From NCBI GenBank assembly GCA_018701055.1, contig JABIUH010000162.1, forward strand, positions 1-19,343: a DNA stretch of 19,343 bases. Direction: 5' to 3'. Shown here piece by piece: positions 7,547 through 15,443 of the stretch (its first letter is position 1; each line of letters starts with the position of its first letter). The position numbers were made by a program, and so were the translations under genes. Below the pieces are notes generated by a model that saw only the letters and a program-made list of their open reading frames with translations, did not search any database and was not told the DNA's origin. The stretch comes from Woeseia sp. GTDB lineage: Bacteria; Pseudomonadota; Gammaproteobacteria; Steroidobacterales; Woeseiaceae.

Positions 7547-8554
7547 TCAGATGCTCATCCGGCTATACACACGTCGTGCATTACCTGCGAAAATCGCCTC
7601 ACGCTGTGCGTCAGAAATCGCAGCGTTAGTCACATACCGCTTCGTATCATCGAAGTAGTGACCCGTTTCTGAGTCGATGCCTCTTACCGCACCAACCATT
7701 TCAGAAGCGAACAGAATGTTTTTGGTCGGAATGACCTTTAACAGTAGGTCGATTCCCGGCTGATGATAAACGCAAGTGTCAAAATACACGTTGTTCATTA
7801 GCAGTTCGTCGAGCGGCGGCAATTTCATCATGTCTGCCAGCCCGCGAAAGCGACCCCAGTGATAGGGCACTGCTCCGCCGCCATGAGGAATGATGAATTT
7901 TATCGTCGGAAAATCTTTGGTGACTTGCGACGTCATGAGTTGCATGAATGCAGTCGTATCGGCATTTAGATAATGCGCGCCAGTCGCGTGAAAGCACTCA
8001 TTACATGAGGCGCTCACATGAATCATGGCGGGCACATTGAGCTCAACCATTTTTTCGTAGATGGGATACCAGTAACGATCCCCCAGCGGCGGTGAGCTCC
8101 AAAACCCTCCCGATGGGTCGAGATTAAGATTGCAGCCGACGAAATTGTATTGCTCAACGCAGCGTTCTAGCTCGATGATAGAGTTTGCCAAATTTGTACC
8201 AGGGGATTGTGGAAGCTGGCAGGCACCGACGAAATTGTCCGGATAGAGTTGTGTAATTCGGTAGATCAAATCATTACAATGTTCGGTCCAAAATTTACTG
8301 GTCGCGGCGTTACCAATATGGTGGCCCATCCAGCTTGCTCGGGGAGAAAAAATAGTGACATCGGTCCCGCGCTCACGCTGTAGTTTCAATTGGGCGCCTT
8401 CGAGACTTTCGCGCAATTGATCGTCGCTGATATTGATGGTGCCTTTGCTGCCGACATGCTCTGGATCACCCGCAAGCGCGGATTGTTGTGCGTCTCGATA
8501 CTCCCCCAGTTCTGCCGGCGCTGTGGTGTAGTGACCGTGACAGTCTATTATCAT
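7547..8554 (-). CDS. ligJ: 4-oxalomesaconate hydratase LigJ (amidohydrolase family)
   Basis: This gene encodes 335 aa. LigJ hydrates 2-keto-4-carboxy-3-hexenedioate, the tautomer made by LigU, to 4-carboxy-4-hydroxy-2-oxoadipate. The protein starts MIIDCHGHYTT exactly as the Sphingobium enzyme does. Metal ligands are visible as H6, H8, H179 (in MIHVS) and E285 (in LFASEM), the same set as reported for LigJ within one residue. The IPHGGGAVPYHWGRFRGLA segment (H224) and the C-terminal NARRVYSR are also characteristic. The ATG at 8554 has only a weak GAG-type SD. It is divergent from ligU across a 176-bp region and precedes pobA, so the hydratase sits on the opposite strand from the enzymes on either side of it in the pathway. 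Confidence 0.95.
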   Translation of the reverse strand: MIIDCHGHYTTAPAELGEYRDAQQSALAGDPEHVGSKGTINISDDQLRESLEGAQLKLQRERGTDVTIFSPRASWMGHHIGNAATSKFWTEHCNDLIYRITQLYPDNFVGACQLPQSPGTNLANSIIELERCVEQYNFVGCNLNLDPSGGFWSSPPLGDRYWYPIYEKMVELNVPAMIHVSASCNECFHATGAHYLNADTTAFMQLMTSQVTKDFPTIKFIIPHGGGAVPYHWGRFRGLADMMKLPPLDELLMNNVYFDTCVYHQPGIDLLLKVIPTKNILFASEMVGAVRGIDSETGHYFDDTKRYVTNAAISDAQREAIFAGNARRVYSRMSI

Positions 8555-8730
8555 CGTGAAAAACTCGCGTAGTCGGCATAATCGTTAATGCAACAGCATA
8601 GCAGCGCTAAGCGGCGGGTTCAGTTTGAAATGAGATTTTCTAACATCGCAATAAAAGTTAGACTTCCGGGCAGCGTATCATTCGAGTGCGCATGGGTGCT
8701 TTTGAGAAGTGCAGCGGGAAAACGGACACT
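8555..8730. promoter_or_regulatory. Divergent ligJ/ligU promoter region
   Basis: This 176-bp region must drive both halves of the PCA cluster. It contains a plausible plus-strand -35 (TTGAAA, 8625-8630) whose downstream -10 is poor, and the dyad at 8639-8662. The weak core elements suggest dependence on an activator. Confidence 0.5.
8639..8662. promoter_or_regulatory. Operator-like dyad in the divergent lig promoter
   Basis: TCTAAC (8639-8644) and GTTAGA (8657-8662) are perfect 6-bp inverted arms 12 bp apart, so their centres are 18 bp apart, compatible with one dimeric regulator. It lies just downstream of the TTGAAA element. The spacing does not fit the LysR T-N11-A box exactly, and the regulator is not in the window. 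Confidence 0.4.
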
Positions 8731-9825
8731 ATGAATCTGTCGCAAACAGCTATCAACTGCTCGATCATCAGAGGTGGAACCTCGCGCGGCTACTTTTTTC
8801 GCGAAGCGGATCTGCCGCAAGAGCCCCAGGCCAGAGATCGTGTTTTATTGAGCGTTATCGGTGGACCTGATGCTCTGCAGGTCGACGGCGTTGGTGGCGG
8901 ACACCCATTGACCAACAAGATTGCCATTGTTCACCCGTCCACGCGGCAGGATACGGATGTGGACTATTTGTTCCTGCAAGTCGCGGCTGACTCACAAACT
9001 ATCAGCGCTGCACAAAATTGCGGCAATATTTTATCGGGCGTCGGCGCGTTCGCAATTGATGAAGAAATGGTCGTCGCAACGGACGGCACAACTCGAATTC
9101 GAGTCCATATGGAGAACAGTGGCAATTCCTGTGAATTGCTCGTCCCAACTCCCGGTGGTGTTGTCGAGTATGCCGGCGAGACAAAAATCGATGGTGTGCC
9201 CGGTAGCGCTGCAGCAATTACCTGCAATTTTCTTGACGTCGCTGGCTCCGCAACGGGTGCCTTGTTACCAACTGGCAGTCAAAAGGACGAAGTTGGTGGG
9301 GTTGTCGTTACTTGCATCGACAATGGGATGCCAGTAGTACTATTGAAAGCATCCGATTTCGGCGTGACGGGCCAGGAGAGTCCCGACGAACTCGACACGA
9401 ACACCGAGTTGAAAAATCGACTGGAAAAAGTTCGCGGACTCATTGGTTCGAAGATGAACCTGGGTAACGTGACAGATAAAACCGTGCCAAAAATGTGTCT
9501 GATCTCGGAGCCTAAATTGGGTGGTGTTGTCGCGACGCGTACCTTTATCCCACATAACTGCCACAAATCTATTGGTGTTTTGGGCGCGGTAAGTGTGGCA
9601 ACTGCGTGTTTGCTGCCAGGGTCGATCGCTAGTGATCTTGCCAGTGTCCCCGATGGTGCGGAAAAAACCATGGATGTCGAGCACCCCTCTGGATCATTGC
9701 GAGTTCGACTCGTGGTTGATGCGGAGGCACCGCCGGAACAAATGATCAAAAGTGCGGGCGTCGTCCGCACGGCGAGAATCCTGATGCGCGGCGTTGTGTT
9801 CGTTCCAAGCGAGTATGGCGTATGA
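8731..9825 (+). CDS. ligU: 4-oxalomesaconate tautomerase / delta-isomerase (LigU/GalD, PrpF family)
   Basis: This gene encodes 364 aa from the ATG at 8731. A GTG 45 nt upstream is in frame but adds sequence not typical of the family. The enzyme moves the double bond of 4-oxalomesaconate to give the isomer that LigJ hydrates. It has the two-lobed PrpF/diaminopimelate-epimerase fold signatures: IIRGGTSRGYFF near the start, GVGGGHPLTNKIAIV with K63, and NCGNILSGVGAFA with C97. K63 and C97 match the catalytic Lys66 and Cys100 of Novosphingobium LigU with a constant offset. A second-lobe signature is visible at PHNCHKSIGVLGAVSVATACLLPGS. PrpF proteins also isomerise aconitates, but its position between ligJ and ligI settles the assignment. 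Its stop overlaps the ligI start (ATGA). Confidence 0.94.
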   Translation: MNLSQTAINCSIIRGGTSRGYFFREADLPQEPQARDRVLLSVIGGPDALQVDGVGGGHPLTNKIAIVHPSTRQDTDVDYLFLQVAADSQTISAAQNCGNILSGVGAFAIDEEMVVATDGTTRIRVHMENSGNSCELLVPTPGGVVEYAGETKIDGVPGSAAAITCNFLDVAGSATGALLPTGSQKDEVGGVVVTCIDNGMPVVLLKASDFGVTGQESPDELDTNTELKNRLEKVRGLIGSKMNLGNVTDKTVPKMCLISEPKLGGVVATRTFIPHNCHKSIGVLGAVSVATACLLPGSIASDLASVPDGAEKTMDVEHPSGSLRVRLVVDAEAPPEQMIKSAGVVRTARILMRGVVFVPSEYGV

Positions 9826-10685
9826 AAACGATCGCTGCACCCGATCCAGATACCCGCACTCCAACTTTTAAAGCGCCGCCCGGTTCATGCGACACGCATT
9901 GTCACGTCTTTGGGCCGGCAGGTACGTTTCCTTTTTCGAGCAACCGAAAATATACGCCGCCCGATTCGCCAAAGGCGAGTTTGAGAAAGCTTCATGAGAC
10001 TCTCGGGATTGATCGTGCGGTTATCGTGCAGGCGAGCTGTCATGGAGTGGACAATCGCGCGATGCTGGATGCGATCGCTGATAGCGGCGGCAATTACCGC
10101 GGTGTGTGTAACGCCGCGGATGATTTTTCGGCTGATGAATTCGCTAGATTGCATGAGGGCGGGATTCGCGGTGTACGCTTCAATTTCGTCAAGCATCTTG
10201 GGGGCGCGCCTGATTTGGATAAGATGTGGCGAATCATTGATCGAGTGCGAGATCTGCCTTGGCACGTCGAGTTGCACTTTGACGCCAAGGATTTGCTTGA
10301 ATACGAAACGGTTATTGATGATATTCCGCTCCCAGTTGTTATCGATCATATGGGGCGCGTGCCTGTATCTGAAGGCGTGTCACAGGAACCCTTTAAAGCG
10401 CTCCTGAAAAAACTACGTGAAAGCGATGGGTTATGGGTCAAAGTCTCCGGGTCAGAAAGAATTTCAGCCGCAGGTCCTCCGTTTACAGACGCAGTTCCGT
10501 TTGGTGCTGCTTGCGTAGCGGCTGCGCCGGATCGCTGCATATGGGGCTCCGATTGGCCACACCCAAATGTAAAGGTAATGCCGAATGATGCAGACCTGGT
10601 GGATATTATCCCACTCATGATTCCGGACGCGGACATTCAGCAAAAAGTGCTGGTCGATAACCCAGCCAATTTATTCGGATTTTAA
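9822..10685 (+). CDS. ligI: 2-pyrone-4,6-dicarboxylate lactonase (LigI)
   Basis: This gene encodes 287 aa. It hydrolyses the lactone 2-pyrone-4,6-dicarboxylate to 4-oxalomesaconate and is a metal-independent member of the amidohydrolase superfamily. H26 and H28 in CDTHCHVFGP, H176 in VIDHMGR, and D244 in WGSDWPHPN correspond to the LigI active-site His and Asp residues (H31, H33, H180, D248 as I recall). ASCHGVDN and GIRGVRFNF are also family hallmarks. The ATG overlaps the ligU stop by 4 nt, so the two are translationally coupled. The presence of LigI means that the pathway passes through the pyrone, and so implies a LigC enzyme somewhere in the genome. Confidence 0.94.
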   Translation: MKTIAAPDPDTRTPTFKAPPGSCDTHCHVFGPAGTFPFSSNRKYTPPDSPKASLRKLHETLGIDRAVIVQASCHGVDNRAMLDAIADSGGNYRGVCNAADDFSADEFARLHEGGIRGVRFNFVKHLGGAPDLDKMWRIIDRVRDLPWHVELHFDAKDLLEYETVIDDIPLPVVIDHMGRVPVSEGVSQEPFKALLKKLRESDGLWVKVSGSERISAAGPPFTDAVPFGAACVAAAPDRCIWGSDWPHPNVKVMPNDADLVDIIPLMIPDADIQQKVLVDNPANLFGF

Positions 10686-10697
10686 GGACGGCTAGGA

Positions 10698-11396
10698 ATG
10701 AGAACAGTAGCGATTAGAAATATCGAGCGCGCAGATACGGTGCAACTTGCTCGACTTGCAAATTACGGTGTTGCAACTGTGCATGAAGCGCAGGGCAGAG
10801 TTGGCCTGATGAACCCGTACATGCGCCCGATTTACGCCGGCAAGCGCATCGCCGGTAGCGCTGTAACGGCACTCGCGCACCCAGGCGACAATTGGATGAT
10901 TCATGTTGCCATTGAACTATGCCAACCCGGTGACATTTTGGTTGTTGGCGTGTCCGCCGATGATACAGATGGGATGTTTGGTGATTTGCTGGCCACCGCT
11001 TGCCAATCTCGAGGTGTGCAGGCGTTAATCATCGATGCGGGCGTTCGGGATGTACGTGATTTGCAAGAAATGGATTTTCCCGCTTGGTCGCGTGCGGTAT
11101 CCGCCCAGGGAACAGTTAAGGAAACTCTGGGCGCAGTAAACGTTCCAATTGTGTGTGCCGGTGCGGACGTTGTGCCTGGCGACGCAATTGTGGCGGACGA
11201 CGATGGTGTCTGCGTTGTCCCCCGCGCCGCAGTTGAGGACGTAGCAGATCTCGCGGAAGAACGTATGGTGAATGAAGAATCAAAACGTGAGCGATTATCC
11301 ACGGGCGAGCTAGGGCTCGACATGTATGACATGCGGCCAAGATTAGAAGATGCCGGTCTGGAATATTTGGATTCGATCGATGATCTCGAGAATTGA
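10698..11396 (+). CDS. ligK: 4-carboxy-4-hydroxy-2-oxoadipate aldolase / oxaloacetate decarboxylase (LigK)
   Basis: This gene encodes 232 aa. It cleaves 4-carboxy-4-hydroxy-2-oxoadipate to pyruvate and oxaloacetate, the last pathway step, and may also decarboxylate oxaloacetate. It is a class II aldolase of the RraA-like fold. The YGVATVHEAQGR start segment, GDLLAT (95-100) and DAGVRD (113-118) are the signature; R117 and D118 are the expected catalytic pair that also positions the divalent metal. The C-terminal extension after about 190 (ending in an acidic tail) is normal for this aldolase and absent from plain RraA. AAGGA overlapping the ligI stop serves as SD, 9 nt from the ATG, and the gap to ligI is only 12 nt. 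Confidence 0.94.
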   Translation: MRTVAIRNIERADTVQLARLANYGVATVHEAQGRVGLMNPYMRPIYAGKRIAGSAVTALAHPGDNWMIHVAIELCQPGDILVVGVSADDTDGMFGDLLATACQSRGVQALIIDAGVRDVRDLQEMDFPAWSRAVSAQGTVKETLGAVNVPIVCAGADVVPGDAIVADDDGVCVVPRAAVEDVADLAEERMVNEESKRERLSTGELGLDMYDMRPRLEDAGLEYLDSIDDLEN

Positions 11397-11455
11397 CCTT
11401 TTGTTGAGCGTCAACACACCAGGGATTATTGTCCTTTACTTTGAGGATCGAATTG

Positions 11456-11863
11456 ATGAGTAAAGCACCCGATTTTAGCGACATACCCGGCACCTATGTG
11501 CTGGATAAAGAACATTCCCGCAAGGGTTATCAACTGAATATGTTCTGTATGTCGTTGAACGAGCAGGTCAACCGCGATGCGTTTAGAGAAGATGAAGCTG
11601 CTTACCTCGAACGCTATCCACTGACACCGGAACAACGCCACGCCGTTTTGGATCGTGACTGGCTGGGACTTTTGAAGCTCGGCGGCAATGTCTATTACAC
11701 CTTCAAAATTGCGGCCTTTGATCGAATATCAATGCAGGCAATGGGCGGCGCGATGTGTGACATGACGGAAGATGAGTTCAAGGAAGTCATGTTGACCGGT
11801 GGCAAAGATGCACATGGGCATCCGCGTCGTGGCCCAAACGTACTGGAGAAAGACGGTGGCTAG
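11456..11863 (+). CDS. ligA: Protocatechuate 4,5-dioxygenase alpha subunit (LigA)
   Basis: This gene encodes 135 aa (Sphingobium LigA is 139). I begin at the ATG at 11456 with a GAGGA SD, not at the in-frame upstream start at 11429. This is the small all-helical subunit that caps the LigB active site of the extradiol dioxygenase. Recognisable stretches are IPGTYVLDKEHSRKGYQLN near the start, and LGGNVYYTFKIAAFD with MGGAMCDMTEDEF in the second half. It precedes and overlaps ligB by 8 nt, consistent with one-to-one subunit synthesis. The gap to ligK is 59 nt, so it belongs to the same transcript. Confidence 0.94.
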   Translation: MSKAPDFSDIPGTYVLDKEHSRKGYQLNMFCMSLNEQVNRDAFREDEAAYLERYPLTPEQRHAVLDRDWLGLLKLGGNVYYTFKIAAFDRISMQAMGGAMCDMTEDEFKEVMLTGGKDAHGHPRRGPNVLEKDGG

Positions 11864-12698
11864 AATTGTAGGCGGAATAGGGACATCCCATGTCCCGGCG
11901 ATCGGGGCCGCGATCGACAACGGTAAGACGGAGGCCCCGTACTGGAAGCCACTGTTTGACGGCTATGCACCCGCACGGGAGTGGATGCAAGAAACTGCCC
12001 CCGACGTCGCGATCATTGTTTACAACGACCATGCCTCCGCGTTCTCCCTGGAATTGATTCCGACATTCCTGGTCGGTGTGGCGGATGAATTTCAACCCGC
12101 TGATGAAGGTTATGGACCGCGCCAAGTGCCCGTCGTCAAAGGCGATTCAAAATTGGCATGGCACCTCGCCGAGTCGCTGATACTCGACGAATTCGACATG
12201 ACGATCGCAAACAAGATGCCCGTTGATCACGGCTTGACGGTGCCATTATCGATTATGTGCGACCAACCCAGTGAATGGCCATGTCAGGTCGTTCCTTTGG
12301 GTGTCAACGTCATTCAGTACCCACCGCCAACCGGATTACGCTGTTACAAACTTGGTAAGGCGATCAGGCGCGCACTTGATGCTTATGATGATGATATTAA
12401 AGTGGTCATTTTTGGCACTGGCGGAATGTCACATCAACTCGCAGGAGAACGCGCCGGAATGATCAATCAGGAATTTGATCAGAATTTTCTAGACAAACTT
12501 AGCCACGATCCGGATTCACTGGCGGCCATTTCGCACAAGCGTTACATTCAGGAGGCGGGGGCAGAAGGAATAGAAATGGTCATGTGGATGGTCATGCGTG
12601 GTGCTATGAATGACGATGTTAAAGAAATTTATCGTCACTACCATGTTCCAGCATCGAACACGGCAGCAGGTTTAATTATTCTAGAGAACGCGAATTAG
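11856..12698 (+). CDS. ligB: Protocatechuate 4,5-dioxygenase beta (catalytic) subunit (LigB)
   Basis: This gene encodes 280 aa from a GTG at 11856 that overlaps the end of ligA; GGAGA lies 7-8 nt upstream, and the resulting N-terminus (MARIVGGIGTSH) matches LigB. The iron-containing subunit opens the protocatechuate ring between C4 and C5 with O2, giving 4-carboxy-2-hydroxymuconate semialdehyde. Iron ligands H12, H59 and E240, and the active-site His H125 and H193, are all present at the SYK-6 spacing (H12, H61, E242, H127, H195) less two residues. VYNDHASAF, ADEGYGPR, GTGGMSHQL and YHVPASNTA are further hallmarks. The SYK-6 protein continues about 20 residues further, so this one has a short tail. 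Confidence 0.95.
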   Translation: MARIVGGIGTSHVPAIGAAIDNGKTEAPYWKPLFDGYAPAREWMQETAPDVAIIVYNDHASAFSLELIPTFLVGVADEFQPADEGYGPRQVPVVKGDSKLAWHLAESLILDEFDMTIANKMPVDHGLTVPLSIMCDQPSEWPCQVVPLGVNVIQYPPPTGLRCYKLGKAIRRALDAYDDDIKVVIFGTGGMSHQLAGERAGMINQEFDQNFLDKLSHDPDSLAAISHKRYIQEAGAEGIEMVMWMVMRGAMNDDVKEIYRHYHVPASNTAAGLIILENAN

Positions 12699-12775
12699 GA
12701 TGTAGCCCATCGCGGGAAGATCTAAGATCGACATTCAAGTGCCACCAATGCAATTGAACGAGTAAGGAAATTTCC

Positions 12776-13069
12776 GTGAATAAATTTGTTTGTGTGCACA
12801 TTGGTTTCGAGAAACCGACTCCAGAAATAATGGAAGCCGGGGGTCAATGGTTCGAATCGATCAATGACAGTACCGTTGAAAACATAGGTTTTAGAGGCGG
12901 TAAGTAAATCTCGAAAGAGGGCACGGCAGATTTACCCTGGGGTGCTGACTCAATTACCGGGCTGTCCGTCACAAATGCTGAAAATCTTGAGGATGCTGAG
13001 AAAATGGCCGCAAGCAATCCGTTTATTTCGAGTATTCGGGTTTACGAAGTAATGGAACACAAAGGCTAA
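12776..13069 (+). pseudogene. YCII/YciI-like small protein gene interrupted by an in-frame TAA
   Basis: A GTG at 12776 with an AAGGAA-type SD opens a frame coding for MNKFVCVHIGFEKPTPEIM and on to FRGGK, where TAA (12905-12907) stops it at codon 44. The same frame then continues without interruption for 53 more codons (ISKEGTADLPWGADSITGLSV ... ISSIRVYEVMEHKG) to a TAA at 13067. Joined, the 97 residues look like one intact YCII/DGPF-type ferredoxin-like domain protein: an N-terminal strand, a W-containing helix, a G(R/K)xISK hairpin, a helix with AEDAEKMA-like character, and a closing strand SIRVYEV. Only one base change (for example G or C for the first T) would restore it. It may be a fresh nonsense mutation, a sequencing error, or a readthrough case. 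It sits 77 bp after ligB and 20 bp before the TraB-family gene. Confidence 0.6.
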
Positions 13070-13089
13070 GGCTTTCTGGAGTATATAAT

Positions 13090-13932
13090 TTGCGCGCCTT
13101 TCGTCATCTAGCTCTATTGTCGTTGTTGCTGCCAGCACTGGTGTTGGCGGATGATACGACTGCCACAAATTTCTCGCGGATTGACAGTGACGAACTTAAT
13201 CAACCTCGAGCGTTACAGGTGGCGATCGTTTCTTACACGGCCAAAGATGGCGCGGACGATTTACGCGTCGATCTGGTCGGCGCCATTCATGTTGGGGACG
13301 CTGACTATTACGCCGAACTCAATCAACGATTCGAAAACTACGAGTCAGTGTTGTATGAGTTAGTCGCGCCCGAAGGCACCGTCATAACGCCCGAAACAGA
13401 ATCAAAATCTGCAATCTCGAACCTCCAACGGGGCATGCGGACAATGCTCGGGCTGGCCTATCAATTGGAAGAAGTGAATTACATGCAGCCAAATTTCGTA
13501 CATGCTGATCTTACGCCTGACGAAATGTCGGCTAGCATGGACGCGCGTGGCGAGTCCTTGTATACATACTTTTGGCAGGCATTTTTCGCGGCACATCGCG
13601 AGATGAATCGGGATCCACTCGGGCTCCGGGGGATTAAATCGATGTCAGCGGCGCTCAATACCGATAGTGACAACCCACTGAAAGTGATGCTCGCGCATGA
13701 TTTTGCAGATCTCGACAGGTTTGACGGTATGTTTGGTGAAGATTCAGCATCGGCAATCATCGGAGCACGCAACGAACGCGCCATCGAGGTACTGCGCGGC
13801 GAACTCGACGATGGCAAGCGCAGTATTGCCATATTCTACGGCGCAGCGCACATGCGTGATCTCGAGAATCGTTTGTTAGAGCTCGGCTTTTCGACGGGCG
13901 AAACGACCTGGGTGGATGCTTGGGTGTTCTGA
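13090..13932 (+). CDS. Exported TraB/GumN (Tiki-like) family protein
   Basis: This gene encodes 280 aa from a TTG at 13090; GGAG is 8 nt upstream and the next residues make a textbook signal peptide (MRAFRHLALLSLLLPALVLA, cleaved near 20). The mature protein has the two family GxxH motifs, GAIHVGD with H67 and FYGAAHM with H254, and E90 in VLYEL. In between lies the mainly helical middle with ARNERAIEVL near the end. Related Tiki proteins are metal-dependent proteases, but bacterial TraB/GumN members have no agreed function. It lies 20 bp after the broken YCII-like gene and may be transcribed with it. No link to aromatic catabolism is evident. Confidence 0.8.
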   Translation: MRAFRHLALLSLLLPALVLADDTTATNFSRIDSDELNQPRALQVAIVSYTAKDGADDLRVDLVGAIHVGDADYYAELNQRFENYESVLYELVAPEGTVITPETESKSAISNLQRGMRTMLGLAYQLEEVNYMQPNFVHADLTPDEMSASMDARGESLYTYFWQAFFAAHREMNRDPLGLRGIKSMSAALNTDSDNPLKVMLAHDFADLDRFDGMFGEDSASAIIGARNERAIEVLRGELDDGKRSIAIFYGAAHMRDLENRLLELGFSTGETTWVDAWVF

Positions 13933-13949
13933 CGCAGCGCTGTAAATTA

Positions 13950-13978
13950 GCCGCTCGATGCCAATGATCCATCGCGGC
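13950..13978 (+). terminator. Hairpin downstream of the TraB-family gene, weak terminator candidate
   Basis: A stem of 5 plus 4 base pairs with a 2-nt bulge can form between 13950-13960 and 13970-13978 around a 9-nt loop, GC-rich at its base. A run of five T follows only about 20 nt later, so it is not a canonical intrinsic terminator. Confidence 0.25.
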
Positions 13979-14058
13979 GCAAGCATGTCATTGAACCTTT
14001 TTGACGTTGGCGCTATCCAATGACCATATCGGTGAGCAATTCATACAGGCGAGGTCGC

Positions 14059-15330
14059 ATGGACAAATTTTCAAAATATTGTTTTCGCACCACGGTCGTC
14101 GCGTCGATCGTAATTGCAAATGCAGCAGTCGCCCAAGAGAGTGGATCGGTACCACCCTCGCCATCAGGTGTGACCAAGACAAAGGAGATCAGCCGTCACA
14201 TGTCGGAAACCATTCGGTCTTCGATTAAGAAGGTTGTGGTTATTGCCGGTCAACGTCCGTCAGACGAATCGGTAACAGGCAGCTTTGATAAGGACACGGC
14301 AGGCCTCCTGGGGGGTATGAGCGAAGGGTCCCGGATTGGCACCATTTCAAAGGATATCGGCGGCGTGCCGGTCAACATCCCCATTCCTGTGCTGGGCACA
14401 TTGGGTGCGATCTATGGTGGCATTGCCGGCGTCACAAAACGCCAAATTCAAGAATTTCGAGACGCTTTAACAGAGCAACTGGTGAGTCAGGACAGTCCGC
14501 CTCTGCGGAGTGATGGCTTGGCATTGGATGCATTCTGGAATATCCGTAAATTGCCGCACATCGATTCGCACTTGTTCGCGCCGACTGTCGAGATCTCAGA
14601 GGATACGGATGCAATTCTTTACGTAAGTCTCGATGACTTGACCATCGATGTGCAGGGCAAAGATGCCATTATCACGACGACCGCAACCGGTGCGTTGCGG
14701 CGCGTCAGCGACGGGCGCGATCTCTATGAAACAGTCGTTCAGTATCAGGATCGCGATAACTTGAGTGCGTGGACTGAGAATGACAACGCGCTTTGGAGAA
14801 GTTATACCAACTTCGCGCGTTATTACCTCGGGCGAGAAATTGCTTCCGACGTTTTCGACAAAGTGATGCTGAGCCAGGAGTTTCAAGCAACGAAAACAGA
14901 TTCAGCAAAGCGTGATAGAAAAAACAAACTGAAGATGGTCACTGACTCTACGAGGCCAACATTGGCATGGGATCTTGTGATCGAAAAAGACGCGGCGTAC
15001 GGCGAATGGGCTGAATCGATCGATGAGTCGAATACATTCTACGATATCGAAATATTCGACAATCGGCAGCTCGCGTACTACGAAAAAGAAATAGCCGACC
15101 CTTTTCATACGCTTGCCTACGAACTTGAAGCCTGTAAATCCTATCGCTGGTCGGTACGACCTTCGTACCACATCAATGGCGAAGTCAAAGTCGGAGAGTG
15201 GGTACGGCTTGGGCCAGAAGTTGAAAATGACAAACAATCAACGAAGGGTTTAGTTGGCCGACAGGCATCGGTTGCCCCCGCTTATACCCAGGACTTCGCT
15301 CACCTCGAGGTCAAATGTGGTCGTCGTTAG
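14059..15330 (+). CDS. Large exported protein of unknown function with C-terminal FN3-like region
   Basis: This gene encodes 423 aa. I start at the ATG at 14059 (GAGG 4 nt upstream) because it gives a signal peptide with cleavage near AAVAQ (about 25); an in-frame ATG at 14020 would bury it. Regions in order: a Ser/Pro linker (28-37); a possibly helical segment; a hydrophobic Gly-rich stretch (101-124) that could insert in or lie on a membrane; a beta-rich region (about 170-235) with VSLDDLTIDVQGKDAIITTTATGAL; a helical stretch (240-290); and a region from about 298 whose TRPTLAWDL, FYDIEIFD and YELEACKSYRWSVRPSY strands resemble fibronectin type III. Its two later cysteines (C359, C420) could bond. 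I do not recognise the family; a surface or envelope role is inference. Confidence 0.75.
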   Translation: MDKFSKYCFRTTVVASIVIANAAVAQESGSVPPSPSGVTKTKEISRHMSETIRSSIKKVVVIAGQRPSDESVTGSFDKDTAGLLGGMSEGSRIGTISKDIGGVPVNIPIPVLGTLGAIYGGIAGVTKRQIQEFRDALTEQLVSQDSPPLRSDGLALDAFWNIRKLPHIDSHLFAPTVEISEDTDAILYVSLDDLTIDVQGKDAIITTTATGALRRVSDGRDLYETVVQYQDRDNLSAWTENDNALWRSYTNFARYYLGREIASDVFDKVMLSQEFQATKTDSAKRDRKNKLKMVTDSTRPTLAWDLVIEKDAAYGEWAESIDESNTFYDIEIFDNRQLAYYEKEIADPFHTLAYELEACKSYRWSVRPSYHINGEVKVGEWVRLGPEVENDKQSTKGLVGRQASVAPAYTQDFAHLEVKCGRR

Positions 15331-15443
15331 TTGAAAATTGACGCTACGCAATCTTTTCTTCGATGTATAACGCTAAATTTGCGGTAATATCGTCCACGCG
15401 GTGCAATAAAAAATAAGAATGCGCCGCCGTTCAAGGGGATTGC

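Noticed and set aside
7547..8554. Assignment of the minus-strand amidohydrolase as a gamma-resorcylate or ACMSD-type decarboxylase.
   Set aside because: The whole-length wording, metal-ligand set and gene context match LigJ much better.
12728..12738. Small palindrome after ligB considered as a terminator.
   Set aside because: The arms are 5 bp with a single base between them, with no T tract; it cannot form a useful hairpin.
13090..13932. TraB-family protein considered as a plasmid conjugation factor, which would suggest a mobile element.
   Set aside because: The TraB/GumN family name is historical. These exported proteins are common on chromosomes, and no transfer, integrase or IS genes are present.
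15338..15371. TTGACG and TATAAC upstream of livH looked like a promoter.
   Set aside because: The two elements match consensus well but are 22 bp apart, too far for sigma70; no better pair was found.
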